Source: Phlebopus portentosus
Lineage: Eukaryota > Basidiomycota > Agaricomycetes > Boletales > Boletinellaceae
NCBI GenBank assembly: GCA_037892935.1
Contig: JAYXKI010000014.1
Location: 248,001-312,000 of the forward strand
DNA length: 64,000 nt
Direction: 5' to 3'
The notes beneath the pieces are model-generated. The model did not search any database. It saw only the letters and a program-made list of their open reading frames with translations, and was not told where the DNA came from. Both the position numbers and the translations under genes were made by a program. Within the stretch, counting starts at the first letter, position 1; each line of letters starts with the position of its first letter. Below are positions 59,165 through 64,000 of the stretch, piece by piece.

Positions 59165-60367
59165 ATGTCTCCGACAACGCGGAGGCGGCTGGTGCCTTGC
59201 CCTGCTTCGCTATCCTTCCCCCTCTTCTTCCTCGCGTTATGCCTTCCGATGCTTGCTAGCACCGAGAACGAACGTCCTCCTGACCCGCTAACACACCGAC
59301 GGCGCTCCAACGTCCCTTCAGAAGGGTACTACGACCCGCGGGATAATGGCGGGAGCTATCTCACGGTGCGTACTCAGTTCCATACGAGTCGCGCCGTGTC
59401 TCGTCCAATCCCACTTCACTCATAATTTCTTCCACTTCGAAATTTCTTTTTTATGTGTGTAGAAAGTTCCCGTAACGTACCCTATGGGTCTGGGAGAACC
59501 GATAAACGTTATTTTATCTGCGAATTCGGATGCCGCGGTCATCGTGGACACGTCGGAGGATGGTGGTTTGCAGAACTACTTCATCTCGATCGGGTTCGCG
59601 GGGGAATGTCTCGGCCAACACTCGGGGTCAAACCAGCAGGCTAATCTCGGTGACGGAAAGGGCTATGGTGGGCTTCTATCTTCATTCATTCACGCCTTTC
59701 CACGCTGATGAGAAAAATTCTTGTGGCACATTAGTAAATGAGACCGCTGTCATCCGATGGGCGTATGGCGATCCTGAGCTGGGGACGTGTCAGGAAACGA
59801 TCAAAGGCGGGAACCACTTCCGGTACTGGGTGCAGGATGGCAGCCAGGCGGACAGCGGGGCGGTGTTCATGGCCGTGTCGTACGAAAAATCACTCGAGGA
59901 GCAGCACGACATCATCGACAACGGGTATAACCTCGGGCGGGACTGGCTCCTCGGAAACGCGACCAACACCGCCATACCCACCGCGAACCTAACCAACTCG
60001 TCGTCGTATGTCGGCACGACGGAGTATAACGGCTACTCGTACCAGACGACCGTGCAATATGTCTCGGGATTATTGTCGAATACGAGTGATGGGATTAATC
60101 ATTTCCAGAGCATGAGCTCGAACGCTGTTGATGGCCTGGTCGCTGTCATGACCGTTCGGATTACCCAAGCACCTCAGCAGGCGACGTCATCATCCGCGTA
60201 AGTCATTCTGATGATCGTCTCTGTCGAAGTGGCTCTTTTACTGATTTTTATTTTTATTTTAAAAATCACACAGCCTATGCTCAACTACATTACCACCGAT
60301 GATCTCCGCCTGTATCTTACCACCGCTCCTCGTTTACCTCCTTTTCTCTCGCTTTTTTAGATCATAA
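59165..60367 (+). CDS. Secretory-pathway protein with C-terminal hydrophobic anchor
   Basis: Model join(59165..59365,59463..59667,59735..60197,60274..60367) gives 320 aa. The N-terminus has a signal peptide (SLSFPLFFLALCLPMLAS). The body is extracellular-like, with several N-glycosylation sites (NET, NAT, NLT, NSS, NTS) and beta-rich segments such as PINVILSANSDAAVIVDTSE and DGGLQNYFISIGF. The last exon encodes a hydrophobic tail (MISACILPPLLVYLLFSRFF) at the extreme C-terminus, fitting a transmembrane or GPI-type anchor. I do not recognise the family. It is probably a cell-surface glycoprotein. Confidence 0.65.
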
Positions 60368-63300
60368 TAGATACATACATGCGCTCGGACTCCTCGTTCT
60401 TTTTCCTCCTTGTTTATTTTCCAACTCCTGGACGGATGGACGACACGAATAACTATCAAATTTACAAGTCAATTTACTCCCTCTATTCTGTCTTCTCTCT
60501 TTCTTTCTCGTTCTAAGGATTCCTTCATCCTTTTTTTTTTTTTCATCTTTGACGTCTACGTTTTACGTTTTACGTCTATCCCTCCCCCTTCCATCCGTTT
60601 TCGATCTCCGACTGAAGACGCAAGCGGGACGAACCCTCCTCCACGAAGAAGCGAGGGAACTCGCACCGCAGGCACCGATCAACCGATCAACCGATTATCC
60701 GCATCCGTACTATGTGTACATACAACCTCGTTCACCACACACACACACTGGTTTCAAGAACCATCTCTCTTCTCCCGATCTGCACCCCCACGTCCCCGCG
60801 GCGAGGCGAGTTCGCCCCGTCTATGAGTCCCGCTTCCATCTTTTTATTTCTTTCCCTTTTTTTCATTCACTTTCATTGTTGTATAAGTGTCTGGACAATC
60901 CAATCCTTAGCTATAAGTCCTTTTTTTTTTTTTTTTTGTATATTCTTTAATATTGATTATGATAGCCTCGTGGCGACACGTGCCTGCATACTTGTACATT
61001 GAAAACGGAGTTTTTTCTCTCGCAGGGACGATATTCCGGGACTCCGCAGCAATGTAGCAGCGATGTAGCAATTGCTGTGATATGCGCAAGACCGGAACGC
61101 AGAGGTGCTTCGGCCACGTTTCAGTTCAGTTCAGTTCAGGACAAGAATCAAGTCATTCAGCTCCGACACTCTGCCTCTTCCTCTTCGCGGATCATGTACC
61201 GCATAACCTTTTGTTTGGCCATGGTTCATTGGTAGTCACTGAGATAAGTCAAGTCGCTAGAGATCAGGAACTTACGAAATGCAATTGTCATAGAGAAATA
61301 AATTGAAGTAAAGGACAGGAGAAAAGCGTGAAGAAATGTATGTTGAGAGTTGAACTCGGAAGAATGCAGCTTCCCAGCACCGAGAATAGCCTACGACATC
61401 GCCGTGACTAACTAGAGAGGCAGAACGCAGAGGTGATTATCTGCAGCTCAAAAAGCCAAAAATCTGACGTAGTACGTAACTTGAAAGTTCGTTTGCTCGA
61501 AATATTCTATTCTTGAAGGTTCACTATTTCACACACACAGACACAAAAGTCCCTCTCAAGAGAAGTTCGCGATGACAGCTAACAGATACAGCGGCAATAC
61601 ATTCTCAAAGTTTGCTTCATTCCATTCTTGATTTCGTCGACAATTTTGCTCCCTTTTTGTTTTGTTGGATCTCTGGCGATTTGGTGCCTTTCTACGGCTC
61701 AATTACGACCAGCGAACCAGGAGCCCGTCCCGAATACAAAAGGATATACTGTACTTAGCTTGTCAAAAAGAAAAAAAAATAGCGCACGATTCGTGAGAAG
61801 TGCGGAGCTGACGGATTGGATCTTGTCCTGATCTGGAAGTGGATGCCTGTGCGTTCTGCATTCCATACACAGTATATACAGTAGCGTTGTGAACCATTCG
61901 ATCATGCTGTCCCACCAGATGAGCTGCGTTTGCATTTGTGATTCGTCCGAGTCAGTATGCCTACATATAGCCGGGTTTCATGTCCAGAAAAGGCACGCCT
62001 TCATTTCGTGAAGGTGAGAGTGATCAGATGAGCGAGGTAGAAAAGTGGGTAGACGGAATGTATGGTTAGATCTGATCTAGAGGGAAGTCGGTAGAGCGCA
62101 GTTCCCGATGAACCATAGGAGTCAAATGGACGAATCATGCATTTAAAAAAAAACAAAAAAGAAGTGCCAGCCGGCAACGATGTACGGTATACGTGTTTGT
62201 CATATTCTGCAGAGTTCAGAGCTCTGGCTCTACGCGTTACGGTTGTGCATTTCTCATATTTGCGGCAGTTGTGAGGCACAGGTGCGCGACAAGATCCATG
62301 GCTACGACGGTGACGATGAATATTGGATCGACATATGTATTCCGAAATCTTTTGGATGACAAGAGCAGGTGAAATTCAGATCCGATGTTGAGGCGAAGTT
62401 AGTAGTAGTGTCTGCTTCGCGTCTGCCAGACGAAGCTTGAGGGTGACAGAACATGAAGACATGACGGTGAGAGGGAAAGTGCCGGGCCGTGACAAAGATT
62501 CACCATGACTTCGCGTGACTCAGACACTTCCATAAACGGATTCTAAAGTCACCAGACAGGCACGTGCAGATTACCTCCGCTCGACAATAGCCGGTCTGCT
62601 TCCCTCGTTCTTATTGTTCACCACTGAAAGAGTGAATAGTTCTAACTGGCCATGCTTCCGTTCTATCGGCCCATAATCAACAAAAGGAACTATTGCTGCT
62701 GTAATTATTACTCACTCGTGTTCGCTTCTTCTGAAATCTTTGCCCTGGATAAACTTTCGCATCGTGTGCTGATCCTTGGGACCGCCCGAGTCGTCGCTGT
62801 TCTCTTTGGCCTTATGGAAATATCAGGGGACCCTCAAAGCGTGTTTGACACTCATTGTTATTATCTAGGACTTTGCACTCACTCGTGGCAGGATGGAAGC
62901 GAGGCTGATGAAGGCATCGAGAATCAGGCGGCACTTCAGGAATCAATTTGCGGGAAGGGCTGAAGAATGAAGATCATGCCGTCCTTTCTTCGCCTTCTAA
63001 ATTAGACCTGTCCGGCTGGCGTCCTTATTTTTCCTTTTCATGATTGGGGCTTTAGCCGCGCTATTATGTTCGCTCTCTTTCTCCATCCATCACATACGCA
63101 CTCACGCTACTGACTACACCAGTGTCGGACGGGCACTCCGCGTGTATCTGCAGGAGAGATCTGGGCCATCTGGCTCTTGTGTCCTCTCTCTCTTGCCCCT
63201 TGTTTCATATCCTCCTCCATATCCTATCTGCGTGCGTAGACGGACCGCTCTGGATCTGGTCTCTACCTTCTCATTCTGACTTGGAGAATTATTTGTCTCT

Positions 63301-63510
63301 GGCTGATTTTATATTCTTATTCTGAAGAGCGACTCATTTTCATTTAAACGTACGCGCAGGGTTCTCTTGTCCGTGCATGCTTCCTGCTGCTGATCTAGAA
63401 GCGATGCTCATTGTTAGCTCCTACTTAATAACTCACAGGTCTTGGGCTATTGTAACTTGACCGTTGCAACACCTCCCCACGCTGCCCGTCTCGTATCCCT
63501 GTTGTATACG
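60368..63510. other. Long intergenic region, no gene seen
   Basis: 3.1 kb. The first 600 bp is T/C-rich with homopolymer T runs (e.g. 60530-60542 and 60920-60937), likely 3' UTR. A short (AGTTC)n stretch lies at about 61120-61138. The rest has only small frames without family features. The right end contains the promoter of the CCCH gene. Confidence 0.45.
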
Positions 63511-63960
63511 ATGGCCATCATGTCCAAGAGCAACCGCAAGCGCCATAGTAAGTTCGCAGCTTCAAGCCCATTGTCGCATCGACGGTTATTGAGGGCATCA
63601 TTCTGTCAGCCAAACCGTGTCTATTTTTCCAGACAAATGATTGTCCGCTATCAGCCGATGAATGCGATTTTGCGCACATAATAGCGACGCCGGAGCAGTA
63701 TGAGACGCTGAAGAACCCGCAAGCTAACCTCCGGACGAAGCCGTGTCGGTTCTTTCTTGGCGGAAAATGTAGAGATGGGTATTGGTGTCGGTTCAAACAT
63801 CCTGCGCAGATGTTCGCTACGAGTAGAGAGTCATCGGATTTTAGTCTTCTTGAGGATGTTCCCGAGCTTGATTCGGATAAGGGCACGGACGACGATGTTG
63901 ATGTGAGAGATTTAGATGGCACATGGAAAGCGAAGCCGGAGGATCATCCGAAATATCGAA
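63511..63960 (+). CDS. CCCH zinc-finger protein, 5' part (cut by window edge)
   Basis: Exons 63511-63547 and 63610-63960, joined by a GTAAGT...CAG intron; a further GTGAGT donor at 63961 shows the gene continues beyond the window. The N-terminus is MAIMSKSNRKRH, then CCCH finger 1, CLFFQTNDCPLSADECDFAH (C-x7-C-x6-C-x3-H), and finger 2, CRFFLGGKCRDGYWCRFKH (C-x7-C-x5-C-x3-H). Tandem CCCH fingers of this type bind RNA or occur in Makorin-like ubiquitin ligases; without the C-terminal part I cannot say which. An acidic stretch (SDKGTDDDVDV) follows. Confidence 0.75.
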
Positions 63961-64000
63961 GTGAGTAGTCATCTTGCATTTGCGGATACCTTGCCTTTGT

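Noticed and set aside
62652..62963. Plus-strand 103-aa frame as a small gene
   Set aside because: No domain, signal peptide or splice context; chance open frame in a long intergenic region.

Overview
The window is nuclear DNA of a filamentous basidiomycete, most likely an agaricomycete. Genes are monocistronic on both strands and are split by many short GT-AG introns, mostly 47-70 nt. The families present are typical of mushrooms: DUF6533 seven-helix proteins, a Plavaka transposase, an F-box protein with a Cys-rich tail, a P450 and Zn2Cys6/C2H2 regulators. There are no operons, and I found no tRNA, rRNA or CRISPR. All exon models were derived by eye from frames, splice sites and family motifs. 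Where I give a full join, the exon lengths sum to a whole number of codons.

Layout. 0.9-8.2 kb: a Rif1 homologue (+) converging on a protein with a linker-histone-like H15 domain (-). 9.1-14.2 kb: a tandem duplication of a DUF6533 membrane-protein gene, one copy decayed and one apparently intact. 14.9-31.7 kb: an accessory island holding seven copies of one unnamed gene family, three on the minus strand (a, b, c) and four on the plus strand (d, e, f, g), with a complete P450 gene between them. Copy e is cut in two by about 4.1 kb carrying a KOW-domain gene and a 5'-truncated Plavaka transposase. 32.8-43.7 kb: a C2H2 factor, an F-box gene, a decayed kinase-like fragment, pyridoxamine-phosphate oxidase, an alpha/beta hydrolase and an NTAN1-like/MYND gene. 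45.6-64 kb: a conserved unknown protein, a SnoaL/NTF2-like protein, a large Ser/Arg-rich disordered protein, a Zn2Cys6 transcription factor with a very long upstream region, a signal-peptide/C-terminal-helix protein, and the 5' part of a CCCH zinc-finger gene cut by the window edge.

Most interesting content. The 14.9-31.7 kb island encodes small proteins (about 205-220 aa) with a retroviral-gag-like helical N-terminal domain, an eight-residue linker encoded by an exon of exactly 24 nt in every copy, a hydrophobic Gly/Ala-rich segment that in copies d-f closely resembles the interferon-inducible IFI6/IFI27 (Ifi-6-16) family, and a shared C-terminal motif around P-S-x-[ST]-W-x-D-G. Intact introns are all phase 1. 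Three copies look intact, three carry frameshifts, stops or a broken donor, and one is interrupted by transposon DNA. This turnover fits a fast-evolving membrane-active or self/non-self system, but that function is inference.
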